NCBI GenBank assembly: GCA_025359785.1
Contig: JANYET010000018.1
Coordinates: forward strand, 1 to 42,107
Length of the DNA: 42,107 nucleotides
Reading direction: 5' to 3'
Origin: Alphaproteobacteria bacterium
GTDB taxonomy: Bacteria; Pseudomonadota; Alphaproteobacteria; Caulobacterales; Caulobacteraceae
In this document: piece after piece, positions 17,094 to 25,908 of the stretch
How positions within the stretch are numbered: position 1 is the first letter of the stretch
How the letters are laid out: each line of letters begins with the position of its first letter
Position numbers and translations under genes: made by a program
Notes under the pieces: model-generated
Told to the model about the DNA's origin: nothing
The model's input: the letters and a program-made list of their open reading frames with translations, nothing else
Database searches by the model: none

Positions 17094-17130
17094 TTGCATG
17101 TGATGCGCATGTAACTATACTTTTCACATG
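17094..17130 (+). promoter_or_regulatory. vapBC promoter and operator, probably leaderless
   Basis: TTGCAT (17094-17099) and TATACT (17116-17121) are 16 bp apart. The predicted transcription start about 7 nt after the -10 falls on the A of the vapB ATG (17128), and no ribosome site precedes that ATG. A perfect 7-bp dyad, CATGTGA (17097-17103) and TCACATG (17124-17130), straddles the -10 and is placed well for autorepression by the toxin-antitoxin complex. Confidence 0.6.
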
Positions 17131-17355
17131 ACCATGATCCAGATCCGCAATGTCCCGGAAGCCTTGCATCGGCGCCTGAAAGCCCGCGCGGCGATGGCCG
17201 GACTGTCGCTGTCCGACCTCTTGTTGCGCGAGGCCGCCGCCGTGGCGGAGACCCCCAGCGTCGAGGAACTGCGCGCGCGGCTGGCCGCCCTCAGTCCGGT
17301 GACCTCCGACCTCTCCGCCGCCGAGGCGGTGCGCGCCGAACGCGACGGCCGTTGA
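17128..17355 (+). CDS. vapB: Antitoxin, FitA/VapB-type ribbon-helix-helix protein
   Basis: The 75-residue protein begins MTMIQIRNVPEALHRRLKARA, the beta-strand plus helix of a ribbon-helix-helix DNA-binding domain as in FitA-type antitoxins. The C-terminal part (about residues 42-75) is acidic and would wrap the toxin. Its stop codon overlaps the toxin start by 4 bp (TTGA). It should bind its own promoter dyad and neutralise the PIN-domain toxin. Confidence 0.88.
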   Translation: MTMIQIRNVPEALHRRLKARAAMAGLSLSDLLLREAAAVAETPSVEELRARLAALSPVTSDLSAAEAVRAERDGR

Positions 17356-17753
17356 TCGTCGTCGACGCCTCGGCGGCCCTGGAGGTCCTGCTGCGCGGCC
17401 CCGCCGCCGACGCTCTGGAGGCCAGACTGTTCGCGCCCGGCGAAACCCTGCACGCGCCGCATCTGATCGATCTTGAGGTCGCCCAGGTGCTGCGCCGCCA
17501 CACGCTCGCCGGACGGATGACCGCCGGCCGCGCAGGCGAGGCGCTCGACATCTGGCAGGCCTTCACCCTGCGGCGCTGGCCCCACGCGGCTCTGCTGCCC
17601 CGCGCCTGGGCGCTCCGCGAGACCCTGACCGCCTACGACGCAGCCTACATCGCCCTGGCCGAGGCCCTCGACTCGCCCCTGCTCACCACCGACGCCAAGC
17701 TGGCCCGCGCGGCGGGGCACGGGGCTCGGGTTGAGGTCGCAGGCGTGCGGTGA
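17352..17753 (+). CDS. vapC: PIN-domain toxin ribonuclease
   Basis: The 133-residue PIN domain has the four expected acidic residues: Asp5 (IVVDAS), Glu42 (IDLEVAQ), Asp96 (AYDAAYIALAE) and Asp114 (LLTTDAKL). It starts at a TTG that overlaps the antitoxin stop codon, so its translation is coupled and probably inefficient. VapC toxins are magnesium-dependent RNases that cut tRNA or rRNA; the target here is unknown. All catalytic acids are present, so the toxin looks functional. Confidence 0.92.
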   Translation: MIVVDASAALEVLLRGPAADALEARLFAPGETLHAPHLIDLEVAQVLRRHTLAGRMTAGRAGEALDIWQAFTLRRWPHAALLPRAWALRETLTAYDAAYIALAEALDSPLLTTDAKLARAAGHGARVEVAGVR

Positions 17754-17761
17754 CGGCGAGG

Positions 17762-17778
17762 TCCTGAGCGGATCAGGA
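17762..17778. terminator. Possible bidirectional terminator
   Basis: TCCTGA-GCGGA-TCAGGA forms a 6-bp stem with a 5-nt loop between the convergent vapC and unknown genes, overlapping the stop codon of the latter. There is no clear T-run. Confidence 0.35.
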
Positions 17779-18351
17779 GGAGTCGTGGCCGTTGGCCGCG
17801 GGCGGCCTCGGCGCTGCCGGCGGGACCGGCGGCGCGGGCGGGTGGAATTTCGGGGGCGTCAGGCCGAGCTCCTGGCAGAGCTGGACGACCAGGGTGTCCG
17901 CATCGAGCGCCAAGAAGGCGTCGGGATCGGCCATCAGATCGGACAGCCGCTCGTGGAAGTCTTCCAGCAGCGACTCGCCGGTGAACTCGCCGGCCTCGTC
18001 GCTGGCCTCGTATTCGTTCCAGACGCAGCGTTCGACCCCGCGGGTCAGCCAGTCGCGGCGGCGGCGCACGGCCAGGGTCTTTACATCGGGCGGCGTGGGC
18101 TGAGGACGCGATTCAACGGGCGGCGCGGCCTTGGCTGGGGGCTTGGCGGCCTCCGCGCGCGCGTCTCGGGCCAGCCTCGCCTGCAGCGCCACGGTCTGGC
18201 GCAACCCCCGGCCCAGCCGATGCACCGCCCCGGCCAGCCGGACCTTCTGGTCCAGATCCTCGGCGGCCAGCGCCGCCTGCTGGATGTGCAGCGCAAGCTG
18301 CAGCAACGCATCGGCGAATATGCCGAGCGCCTGCTCCTGTGCCCCATCCAT
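17773..18351 (-). CDS. Hypothetical protein with proline-rich tail
   Basis: I do not recognise this family. From the Met at 18351 it is 192 residues; Met at 18366 or a TTG at 18402 are other possible starts, and none has a good ribosome site. Residues about 1-65 look helical and amphipathic (ALGIFADALLQLALHIQQAALAAEDLDQKV). A basic Ala/Pro linker follows, then RRRRDWLTRGVERCVWNEY, an acidic helical stretch, and a tail rich in Pro and Ala. The C-rich structure suggests a soluble protein with a disordered middle. It converges with vapC. Confidence 0.7.
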   Translation of the reverse strand: MDGAQEQALGIFADALLQLALHIQQAALAAEDLDQKVRLAGAVHRLGRGLRQTVALQARLARDARAEAAKPPAKAAPPVESRPQPTPPDVKTLAVRRRRDWLTRGVERCVWNEYEASDEAGEFTGESLLEDFHERLSDLMADPDAFLALDADTLVVQLCQELGLTPPKFHPPAPPVPPAAPRPPAANGHDSS

Positions 18352-18531
18352 GACCGAAACGTTCATGAACAAAACAGGAACATCAAGATTGGCGAGAGTC
18401 AAGTTTTATCGCTGGTCGCGGGTAGGGTTGGGAATGTTTCCAAGCGCATCGGCCGTGATACCGACTAGGTCCACTCGCCACCGGCAGGCGGAAATGAACC
18501 GATGTCCCGGCTTCGAGCGGTTTCGCGGAAA

Positions 18532-20300
18532 TTATCGGGCGCCGCTCATGCTTCGCGCGCAGGCCGACCGCCTTGCCGGGGCCATCCCGGGTCTGATCTC
18601 GACCTTTTGGACCGTCACCTTTGCCTTGCCGGCGGGGTAATAGCGCACGACTCGCTCAGCGCCGTCGGCGTCAGCCACACGGTAGGCGATGAACAGTTGC
18701 GAATTGCCGTCCTTGCCGCCCTCCCGTCCGAGCCGTTTCATGCCGTTGCGCAGGCCCGCCGCGTACGCCGGACCATCCGGATCGACCCCAAGGATCACAC
18801 CGCTCGCCGCGCTTTTCTCGCCGTCGAAGCCGCGATCAAAGGTCGAGATACTTGAGGTCTTGACCGTCGCACACGCGCCGTAGAGATCGGCGGGGAGTTC
18901 AATCGTCGCGCCGGCCTGGATGTCGCGCGCCAAATCCGCCGATAGGTCGCGACCGCTGACGGACCGATAGACCGTGGGAAAGATCGCCGCTGCCGTCGCC
19001 GTCACACCCGCGGCATCGTTGCGAATGGCCAGCTCGCGCTGGCGGCGCATCACGTCGTCAAGGTTCAACCGGCCGTGGGACGCGCTACTCAGGCGGTGAT
19101 CCAGTATCGTCGCGAACAGCCGGCCTCGATCATAGGGTAGTTGTTGCATAGCATTGTCGGTCCAGAACGCTTGCTGGATGCGGGCGTTGGGCGCGTTTCG
19201 CGCGCCAGATCCCGCGTAGCGAACGAGCATCTCGTTTTCCTGTGCCGCGAAATCTTCCAGCGACCAAACCCCCGAACGCAACAGAAGGCGCGCCGCATAG
19301 AAGTCCGTGAACCCTTCGCTGAGCCAGTAGTCCAAGGCTTCACGATCATCGGGCAGGCCGCCGAGGCCTGACGAAATCCAACTGTGCATGCGTTCGTGGG
19401 CCAGCAGGAAGGTGAAGTCTTCGAGCCGGGCGGTAGGCTCCTGAAAGAGCGCGAAGGCCTCGCTCAATCCCCGGCCACCCGAAGAGTGGGTGGCCCCAGG
19501 GGCGAGCGGGATCAGGCTCACCAGGAACGGCTTACCGCCCTCGCCCCAAAACCGGTCCTGCGCGTCGCCCACCTGGGCTACCTTCTGAGCCAAGGCAGCC
19601 GGATCGAAAGTCCAGGCGCCCCGCGAGGCGACCCGCAGCAGGCCACCCTTAGCGGTTCTGCGCTCGACGACGCGCACGTCAGCGCCGCCCAACAGAAGAC
19701 TATTCTGTGCTGTGGCAATCGTCTGGGGCGTGTTGTGTTCGAGGTCGGAAGCTACCTGCCAGCCGGCCGGCAGAGGGCCCCAACTGAAGGTCATGGGCGC
19801 CCTTTCCCGTCCCTTGGGGGCCGCGAAGATCCGATCACCTGAAACCAAGCCGGTCTGATAATCGGTCTGTACAGATTTCTGTCGGCGACCGTGGGATCGT
19901 GGTCGTAGCCGGTATGGACGTGATAGCGCACGACGATCGCGGCAGACGGCCTCGAGGTCAGCACCCGCTCTGTGGGCGATATCTCCTGCACCGTCGCGTT
20001 CTCGACCCGCAGGCCCGAAAGCAGCCGCCACCACTCCTTGTCGTCGCCGCCGTGATCCGGCAGCTCAAGTATCGTCCGGCCACTGGCGTCCGCGGTGAAA
20101 CGTGCTTCCACAGACAAGGTCCGCAAGGTCCCACCGTCGAGCTCCGGCGTGACGCGATAGTTGACCGCCCCGGCGCCCGGCTCATGGCGCCAGCTCTCCG
20201 CGTCGCCGCCGGCCAGCGCCGACCCGACCGAGCCCGCGGACACAAGTGCAAGGATGATTGGGAAGAGGCTCAGTTTCGTTCCGTTCCAGACTCTGGGCAC
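18532..20300 (-). pseudogene. M61-type peptidase gene with a frameshift
   Basis: Two overlapping frames make one M61-like (glycyl aminopeptidase-type) metallopeptidase. The first, from ATG 20300, has a signal peptide (MPRVWNGTKLSLFPIILALV...ALA) and the N-terminal domain as far as RPAWFQVIG, then stops at 19791. The second continues as IFAAPKG...MTFSWGPLPAGW, then LLAHERMHSW (HExxH zinc site), YWLSEGFTDFYAARLLLRSG (Glu ligand) and a PDZ-like end (GVILGVDPDGPAYAAGLRNGMKRLG). Adding one base near 19829-19835 would restore VIG-x-IFAAP. The product would be an exported peptidase. Either the gene is newly broken or the assembly has a one-base error. Confidence 0.8.
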
Positions 20301-20424
20301 GCCCGAGTTTGCCGGCGGCAGCCGCCGCCGGCAAGGCTCCGCTGCGCGCGGAGAAGTGAGTGGTGGCGGTGGACGCAGGCGCGGCCTCGCGTAATGTCTG
20401 ATCGCCGATCAGGAGACGCCCCGA

Positions 20425-21705
20425 ATGACCCGCACCAACAGCCGCGACCAGGAACTGCGCGCCCGCGCCGAGGCGGTGATCCCCGGCGGCATGTATGGCC
20501 ACCAGTCGACGGGGCTGCTGCCGGATGACTACCCGCAGTTCTTCGAGCGTGGCGAAGGCGCCCATATCTGGGACGTGGACGGGCGGCGCTATCTCGACCT
20601 GATGTGCGCCTACGGGCCGAACCTGTTTGGCTACGCCAATCCGCAAATCGACGCGGCCTTCGTGCGGCAGTTGGGCCTGGGCGACACGCTGACCGGCCCG
20701 ACGGCCCTGCTGGTCGAACTGGCCGAGACCATGGTCGGCATGGTCAGCCACGCCGACTGGGCGATGTTCTGCAAGAACGGCACGGACGCCACCACCATGG
20801 CGCTCACCGCCGCTCGGGCCCACACCCGGCGCAAGACCGTGATCCGCGCCAAGGGCGCCTACCATGGCGCCGCGCCCTGGTGCGTGCCCCGGCCCACCGG
20901 CACGATCGACACCGACCGGGCCTACCAGATCACCTGCGACTACAATGACGTCGCCAGCCTCGAGGCGGCGGTCGCCGAGGCCGGCGACGACCTGGCCTGC
21001 ATCTTCGCGGCCCCCTTCAAGCACGACGCCTTCATCGATCAGGCCGAACCGGACCCGGCCTATGCCCGCCGCGCCCGCGAGCTTTGCGACCAGACCGGCG
21101 CCCTGCTGATCGTCGATGACGTGCGCGCGGGCTTTCGGGTCGCGCGCGACTGTTCCTGGTCGAAGATCGGCGTGCAGCCGGACCTTTCCACCTGGGGCAA
21201 GTGCCTGGCCAACGGCCACGGCCTCTCGGCCCTGCTGGGCAATGACAAGGCCCGCAAGGCGGCCGCCTCGATCTACGTCACCGGCTCCTTCTGGTATCAG
21301 GCCGCGCCCATGGCGGCGGCGCTGGAGACCATGAACCTGGTTGCGACCACCGACTATCTGGAGCGGATGATGGCTCTGGGTCAGAGGTTGCGCAGCGGTC
21401 TCGACGAGCGGGCCTCGGCGGCCGGATTCTCGCTGCGCCAGACCGGCCCGGTGACCATGCCGCTGTTCCTGTTCGACGACGATCCGGATCTCCGAAAGGG
21501 CTTCTGCTTTTCCTCCGAGATGCTGGCCCGCGGCGTCTATGTGCATCCCTGGCACAACATGTTCCTCTGCGCGGCCATGACCGACGCCGACATCGAAGAC
21601 GCGCTGAACGCCGCCGAGGGCGCGTTCGGCGCGCTGAAGACCCAGTCCACGACCCTGCAGCCGGTCCCCAAGCTGGCGTTCCTGACCAACGGCGGCACGA
21701 GGTAG
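20425..21705 (+). CDS. Class-III aminotransferase / glutamate-1-semialdehyde aminomutase-like
   Basis: The 426-residue PLP enzyme has the class-III layout: VIPGGMYGHQSTGLLPDDYPQFFERGEGAHIWDVDG at the start, FCKNGTDATTMAL (phosphate cup), LLIVDDVRAGFR (Asp231 for the pyridine nitrogen, with Asp where Glu is usual next to it) and TWGKCLANGHGLSALLG (Lys259 Schiff base). It resembles HemL, but HemL is usually monocistronic and housekeeping. This one is 6 bp upstream of an amidase, so a catabolic or biosynthetic transaminase is more likely. GGAG lies 9 nt before the ATG. Confidence 0.87.
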   Translation: MTRTNSRDQELRARAEAVIPGGMYGHQSTGLLPDDYPQFFERGEGAHIWDVDGRRYLDLMCAYGPNLFGYANPQIDAAFVRQLGLGDTLTGPTALLVELAETMVGMVSHADWAMFCKNGTDATTMALTAARAHTRRKTVIRAKGAYHGAAPWCVPRPTGTIDTDRAYQITCDYNDVASLEAAVAEAGDDLACIFAAPFKHDAFIDQAEPDPAYARRARELCDQTGALLIVDDVRAGFRVARDCSWSKIGVQPDLSTWGKCLANGHGLSALLGNDKARKAAASIYVTGSFWYQAAPMAAALETMNLVATTDYLERMMALGQRLRSGLDERASAAGFSLRQTGPVTMPLFLFDDDPDLRKGFCFSSEMLARGVYVHPWHNMFLCAAMTDADIEDALNAAEGAFGALKTQSTTLQPVPKLAFLTNGGTR

Positions 21706-21711
21706 AGCCCA

Positions 21712-23151
21712 ATGACTTCAACGACCATCGACAGCTATTCCGACTACGACGGCTTGGGCCTCGCGAACCTGGTCGCCACGAAGCAGGTCACGCCGTCCGA
21801 GCTGACCGAGGCCGCCATCGCGCGGATCGAACGGCACAATCCGACGCTGAACGCCGTGGTCTACAAGGGCTATGACGATGCCCGCAAATGGGCCGCGGGC
21901 GACCTGCCGGACGGCCCGTTCCGCGGCGTGCCCTTCCTGATCAAGGACCTGGCCATGCCGGTCGCGGGCTGGCCGCGCACCTCGGGCAGCAAGTTCGCCG
22001 CCGGCATCGTCGACAGCGAGGACGGCGGCCTGACCCGGCGCTACCGCGAGGCCGGCGTCGTCCCGCTGGGCAAGACCAACACGCCGGAATACGGCATCAC
22101 CGGCACGACAGAGAGCGCCCAGCTCGGCCCCTGCCGCAATCCCTGGAACCCAGGTCACATCGCCGGCGGCTCGTCGGGCGGCTCGGCCTCGGCGGTGGCG
22201 GCGGGCATCGTGCCCATGGCGCACGCCTCGGACGGCCTGGGCTCGATCCGCATCCCGGCCGCCTGCTGCGGTCTGGTGGGACTGAAGGTCAACCGCGACC
22301 GGGTGCCGAACCTGCCGGACGGCTACGACTACGCCTTCGGCAATGTCGTCGACCATGTGGTCAGCCGCACGGTGCGCGACTCAGCCGCCATGCTGGACGC
22401 CACCGGCTACGCTGAGCCGCACTCGCCCTACCCGGCGCCGCCGAAGGACCGGCCCTATCTGGAGGAGGTCTCGCGCAGCCCTGGCAAGCTGCGCATCGCC
22501 TGGTCGTCGGAGACCCCCTCGGGCCGGCCCATCGACCCGGAGATCCAGGCCGCCCTGGAACGCACCGCCGCCCTGCTGAAAGGCCTCGGCCACGACGTCA
22601 TCGAGAAGGGGCTGGGGATCGACTACCGCGCCCTGTTCGCCAGCCGCGGACCCGCCGCGGCCGCCAATTTCGCCGCCGGCATGGCGCGGCTGATCGACCA
22701 GATCGGCCGCGAGCCCGAGCCCGACGAGCTGGAGCCGCTGACCTGGGCCGCGCTGAAGGCCGGCCGCCGTCAGACCGGCCCGGACGTCATGCGCTCGCTG
22801 CAGGAAACCCGGATGCTGAACCGCGCCACGCTGGCGTTCTTCGAGGACGTGGATGTTTATCTGTCGCCGGTGCTGGGGACGCCGGTGCCGGAGATCGGCT
22901 TCATCGATCCGGTGACCCTGGAGCCCAAGGAGGTGAACCGCCGCCAAGGCCGCACCTTCCCGTTCACGCCGCCGTTCAATTTCTCCGGCCAGCCCTCCTT
23001 GTCGCTACCCCTGGAGATGGACGCCGCCGGCTTGCCGATCGGCATGATGTTCACGTCCCGCTTCGCCGACGAGGCCACCCTCTTCCGCCTCGCCGCCCAG
23101 TTGGAGAAGGAAGCCCCCTGGAAGGACCGTCGGCCCCAGGTCTGGGGGTGA
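21712..23151 (+). CDS. Amidase-signature hydrolase, NylA-like
   Basis: The 479-residue amidase has the Ser-cisSer-Lys triad: Lys78 (FLIKDL), Ser154 ([15 protein letters not shown]) and Ser178 ([19 protein letters not shown]). The 24-residue spacing between the two serines is the family norm. The whole protein, including the [11 protein letters not shown] end, resembles the 6-aminohexanoate-cyclic-dimer hydrolase (NylA) branch rather than GatA. It follows the aminotransferase by 6 bp with GAGG before the ATG, so amide hydrolysis and then transamination of the released amine is a plausible pair. The substrate is not known. Confidence 0.9.
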   Translation: MTSTTIDSYSDYDGLGLANLVATKQVTPSELTEAAIARIERHNPTLNAVVYKGYDDARKWAAGDLPDGPFRGVPFLIKDLAMPVAGWPRTSGSKFAAGIVDSEDGGLTRRYREAGVVPLGKTNTPEYGITGTTESAQLGPCRNPWNPGHIAGGSSGGSASAVAAGIVPMAHASDGLGSIRIPAACCGLVGLKVNRDRVPNLPDGYDYAFGNVVDHVVSRTVRDSAAMLDATGYAEPHSPYPAPPKDRPYLEEVSRSPGKLRIAWSSETPSGRPIDPEIQAALERTAALLKGLGHDVIEKGLGIDYRALFASRGPAAAANFAAGMARLIDQIGREPEPDELEPLTWAALKAGRRQTGPDVMRSLQETRMLNRATLAFFEDVDVYLSPVLGTPVPEIGFIDPVTLEPKEVNRRQGRTFPFTPPFNFSGQPSLSLPLEMDAAGLPIGMMFTSRFADEATLFRLAAQLEKEAPWKDRRPQVWG

Positions 23152-23175
23152 CGGAGGTCTCGGGGTGAAGGAGGT
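23142..23175. repeat. Two 17-bp tandem repeats at the amidase/DUF423 junction
   Basis: The units 23142-23158 (CTGGGGGTGACGGAGGT) and 23159-23175 (CTCGGGGTGAAGGAGGT) differ at 2 of 17 positions. The first contains the amidase stop codon; the second supplies the GGAGG ribosome site of the DUF423 gene, 8 nt before its ATG. Confidence 0.7.
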
Positions 23176-23181
23176 CTGGGA

Positions 23182-23562
23182 ATGATGGGCTTCTGGCGCC
23201 GCCGAAACTGGATGACCTTGGCGGCGATCAGCGGCTTCATCGCCGTCGCGGTCGGCGCCTTCGCGGCCCACGGCGTCAGCGACCCCCGGGCCCAGGAGCT
23301 GCTGAAGACCGGCGCCATGTACGGCTTCATGCACAGCATGGCGACCTTTGCCTGCGCGACGTTCATGCAGGTGGGCGCCCGGCGCGCCCGGTTCGCGCCG
23401 GCCTTCTTCCTGTCGGGCGTGCTGCTGTTCTCCGGCTCGCTCTACGCCATGGCGCTGGGCGCCCCGCGCTGGCTGGGCGCGGTGACGCCCATCGGAGGTC
23501 TCTGCTTCCTGACCGGATGGGCGATCCTGGCCTGGGCCGCGCGGGGTGTGGACCCGGTCTAG
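23182..23562 (+). CDS. DUF423 family membrane protein
   Basis: The 126-residue protein has four predicted membrane segments and the conserved N-terminal LAAISGFIAVAVGAFAAHGV with a following LKTGAMYGFMHSMA, which define DUF423 (YgdD family). The function of the family is unknown. It is 30 bp after the amidase and uses a ribosome site made by a 17-bp duplication. Its stop codon overlaps that of the convergent efflux gene. Confidence 0.9.
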   Translation: MMGFWRRRNWMTLAAISGFIAVAVGAFAAHGVSDPRAQELLKTGAMYGFMHSMATFACATFMQVGARRARFAPAFFLSGVLLFSGSLYAMALGAPRWLGAVTPIGGLCFLTGWAILAWAARGVDPV

Positions 23563-24791
23563 GCTGGAACGGATCCGCGATCCTTGGGCAGGGCCAGCCG
23601 GTGCATGCAGAGCGCCGAACCGACCAAGGCCGCCACCATCACGATGGCCATCGGCCGCGGCGTCCCGTCGTGCAGAACGCCAGCCGCGGCTGAGGCGAGC
23701 GCCCCGGTCCCGAACGACACCGCGCCCATCATCGCCGAGATCGCGCCGGCCCGCCGTGGGTCGACGTTCAGCGCGCCGGCCATGGTGTTGCCCTGCATGA
23801 ACCCATAGGTCGACAACAGCAGGAAAAGCAGCGGCAGAACGCTCCATCGCTCGCCCACGCCGGTCAGGGCGGCAATCAGCAGCAGGACGCCGAACCCCAC
23901 AGCCACAAGGCTCGATTTCGCCAGGATCTGGTCCGGTGTGTGGCGGCGCAGGAAGTATCGGTTCACCTGGTTCGAGCCGATGATTCCCACGGCATTGAGG
24001 CCGAACGCCCAACCAAAAGCCTGAGGCGAGATGCCATAGGTCTTGATCAACAGGTCGGGCGAGGACGCGATATAGGTGAACAGCGTCGCCCCGTTCAGCG
24101 CGCCGGCCAGCGCATAGCCGACCAGCCTGGGTTCGCGGGTGAGCGCCCAGTAGGCCTGCAGCGGCGTCTCGGTCGCCGCGTGCGCGGTGGTCTCCTCCGA
24201 CCGGCTTTCGGTCAGCCGCCAGAGCCCGGCCAGACCCACAGCAACCCCGAAGGCCACCATGAACCAGAAGTTCAGCCGCCAGCCGCCGAGGCCCAGCAAC
24301 GCGCCACCCAGCAGCGGCGCCAGGATCGGCGCCAGGCCCATGATCAGCATCATCAGGCTGAGCACCCGGGCGGTCTCGGAGTGGTTGAAACGGTCCCGGA
24401 TGATCGCGCGGGAGACGACGCCGCCGGCGCAGGCGCCCAGCGCCTGGACGAACCGCCCGCCGATCAGCATGGCCGGCGACACCGCCAGCGCGCAGGCGAT
24501 GGAGGCGATGACATAGATCACCGTCCCGAACAGGATCGGCGGCCGGCGGCCCAGCCTGTCCGAGGCCGGGCCATAGAACAGCTGTCCTACCGCCATGCCG
24601 GCCAGGAAGGCCGAGACGGTGGCCTGCGCCTCGCCGGGCGTGGCGTGCAGGCCTGAGGCGATCGCCGGCAAGCTCGGCAGATACATGTCGATGGCGACCG
24701 GCCCCATGGCCGTCAGCGATCCCAACAGGATCACCAGGCCCCAAGGTGTGTGATCAGGGGGCGTGCGGTCGGTCTGGCTCTGCACGGTCAT
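23559..24791 (-). CDS. Bcr/CflA-type MFS multidrug efflux transporter
   Basis: The 410-residue protein has 12 predicted membrane segments. It shows the Bcr/CflA features GPVAIDMYLPSLPAIASGL in helix 1, GPASDRLGRRPPILFG in loop 2-3 and RFVQALGACAGGVVSRAIIRDRF in helices 4-5. It would export drugs or metabolites by proton antiport across the inner membrane. The start at 24791 (MTVQSQTDRTP) is chosen over the upstream ATG at 24908, which would add 39 residues overlapping the divergent gene. It is divergent from an epoxide-hydrolase-like gene. Confidence 0.9.
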   Translation of the reverse strand: MTVQSQTDRTPPDHTPWGLVILLGSLTAMGPVAIDMYLPSLPAIASGLHATPGEAQATVSAFLAGMAVGQLFYGPASDRLGRRPPILFGTVIYVIASIACALAVSPAMLIGGRFVQALGACAGGVVSRAIIRDRFNHSETARVLSLMMLIMGLAPILAPLLGGALLGLGGWRLNFWFMVAFGVAVGLAGLWRLTESRSEETTAHAATETPLQAYWALTREPRLVGYALAGALNGATLFTYIASSPDLLIKTYGISPQAFGWAFGLNAVGIIGSNQVNRYFLRRHTPDQILAKSSLVAVGFGVLLLIAALTGVGERWSVLPLLFLLLSTYGFMQGNTMAGALNVDPRRAGAISAMMGAVSFGTGALASAAAGVLHDGTPRPMAIVMVAALVGSALCMHRLALPKDRGSVPA

Positions 24792-24898
24792 GCCCGTCTT
24801 CTGCCGAGCTTTGCCGGACTTGTCTGCCTTCTTGGGTCTTCTCCGTTCCGCCGCGCCGCGATTTGCTGCAATGGTGGCCGGCCACCAAGGAGCCCGAA

Positions 24899-25879
24899 AT
24901 GTCCGCACTCGAAAGCCAGATGCCGCCGGTGAAGTACGCCCCGGTGAACGGCATCGACATGGCCTACTATGAGGCGGGGCCCCGCGAAGGCGTGCCGGTG
25001 ATCCTCTGCCACGGCTTCCCCGAACTGGCGTTTTCCTGGCGCCACCAGCTGAAGGCCTTGGCTGACGCCGGCCGATGGGTGATCGCGCCGGACCAGCGCG
25101 GCTATGGCCTGACCTCGCGACCGGAGGCCGTCACCGACTACGACATGGCGCATCTGACCGGCGACCTCGTGGCGCTGCTGGATCATTTGGGCGTCGAGAA
25201 GGCGATCTTCTGCGGCCACGACTGGGGCGGCATTGTCGTCTGGCAGCTGCCGCTGCTGCACCCGGACCGCGTGGCCGGCGTCATCGGCCTCAACACCCCT
25301 TTCATGGCCCGCTCGCCGATCGACCCGATCGCCGGCATGCGGATGCGCTTTGGACCCGACATGTACATCGTCTGGTTCCAGACCCCGGGCGATGCCGATG
25401 CGGTGCTGGCCGCCGACGTCGAGAAGACCATGCGGTTCTTCATGCGCAAGCCCGCCGCGCTCCAGACCGCCGCCGAGCCGGCCGCCGGCGGGTCGACCTT
25501 TGCCTTCAAGGCGCTGCTACAGGACTGGGACGCCTCGGACACCGGCAGCCAGTTGCTGAGCGCCGATGAACTCGCCGCGTTTGTCGAAAGCTTCCAGGCC
25601 TCGGGCTTTACCGGCGGGATCAACTGGTACCGCAACTTCACCCGCAACTGGCAAGCCTCCGAGGGGCTGCCGGCCAGGATCGACAATCTGCCCTGTCTGA
25701 TGATCACCGCCGAGAAGGACGCCGTGCTCTCGCCGGCCATGGCCGAGGGCATGCCCGCCGTGATCGGCGATCTGGAAATGCACATGGTGGCCGGCTCCGG
25801 CCACTGGACGCAGCAGGAAAAGCCGGAAGAGGTGAACCGCCTCATCCTGGACTGGCTGGCCAGACATTTTCCTAATTAG
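24899..25879 (+). CDS. Epoxide-hydrolase-like alpha/beta hydrolase
   Basis: The 326-residue protein has HGFPE (residues 38-42, oxyanion hole), the nucleophile Asp108 in GHDWGG, an acid in TAEKDAVL and the catalytic His in GSGHWTQQEKPEEVN. Asp rather than Ser at the nucleophile elbow and the HGFPE motif point to soluble epoxide hydrolase or haloalkane dehalogenase relatives, most likely the former. The start at 24899 has AAGGAG 7 nt upstream; the longer frame from 24746 is not supported. It is followed after 29 bp by the iminopeptidase gene. Confidence 0.9.
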   Translation: MSALESQMPPVKYAPVNGIDMAYYEAGPREGVPVILCHGFPELAFSWRHQLKALADAGRWVIAPDQRGYGLTSRPEAVTDYDMAHLTGDLVALLDHLGVEKAIFCGHDWGGIVVWQLPLLHPDRVAGVIGLNTPFMARSPIDPIAGMRMRFGPDMYIVWFQTPGDADAVLAADVEKTMRFFMRKPAALQTAAEPAAGGSTFAFKALLQDWDASDTGSQLLSADELAAFVESFQASGFTGGINWYRNFTRNWQASEGLPARIDNLPCLMITAEKDAVLSPAMAEGMPAVIGDLEMHMVAGSGHWTQQEKPEEVNRLILDWLARHFPN

Positions 25880-25908
25880 AATTGGCGGTTCCCGACGTAG
25901 ATAGAACC

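Noticed and set aside
19791..19870. Programmed frameshift in the M61 peptidase gene
   Set aside because: No slippery heptamer followed by a clear stem or pseudoknot is evident at the frame change; a mutation or sequencing error is simpler.
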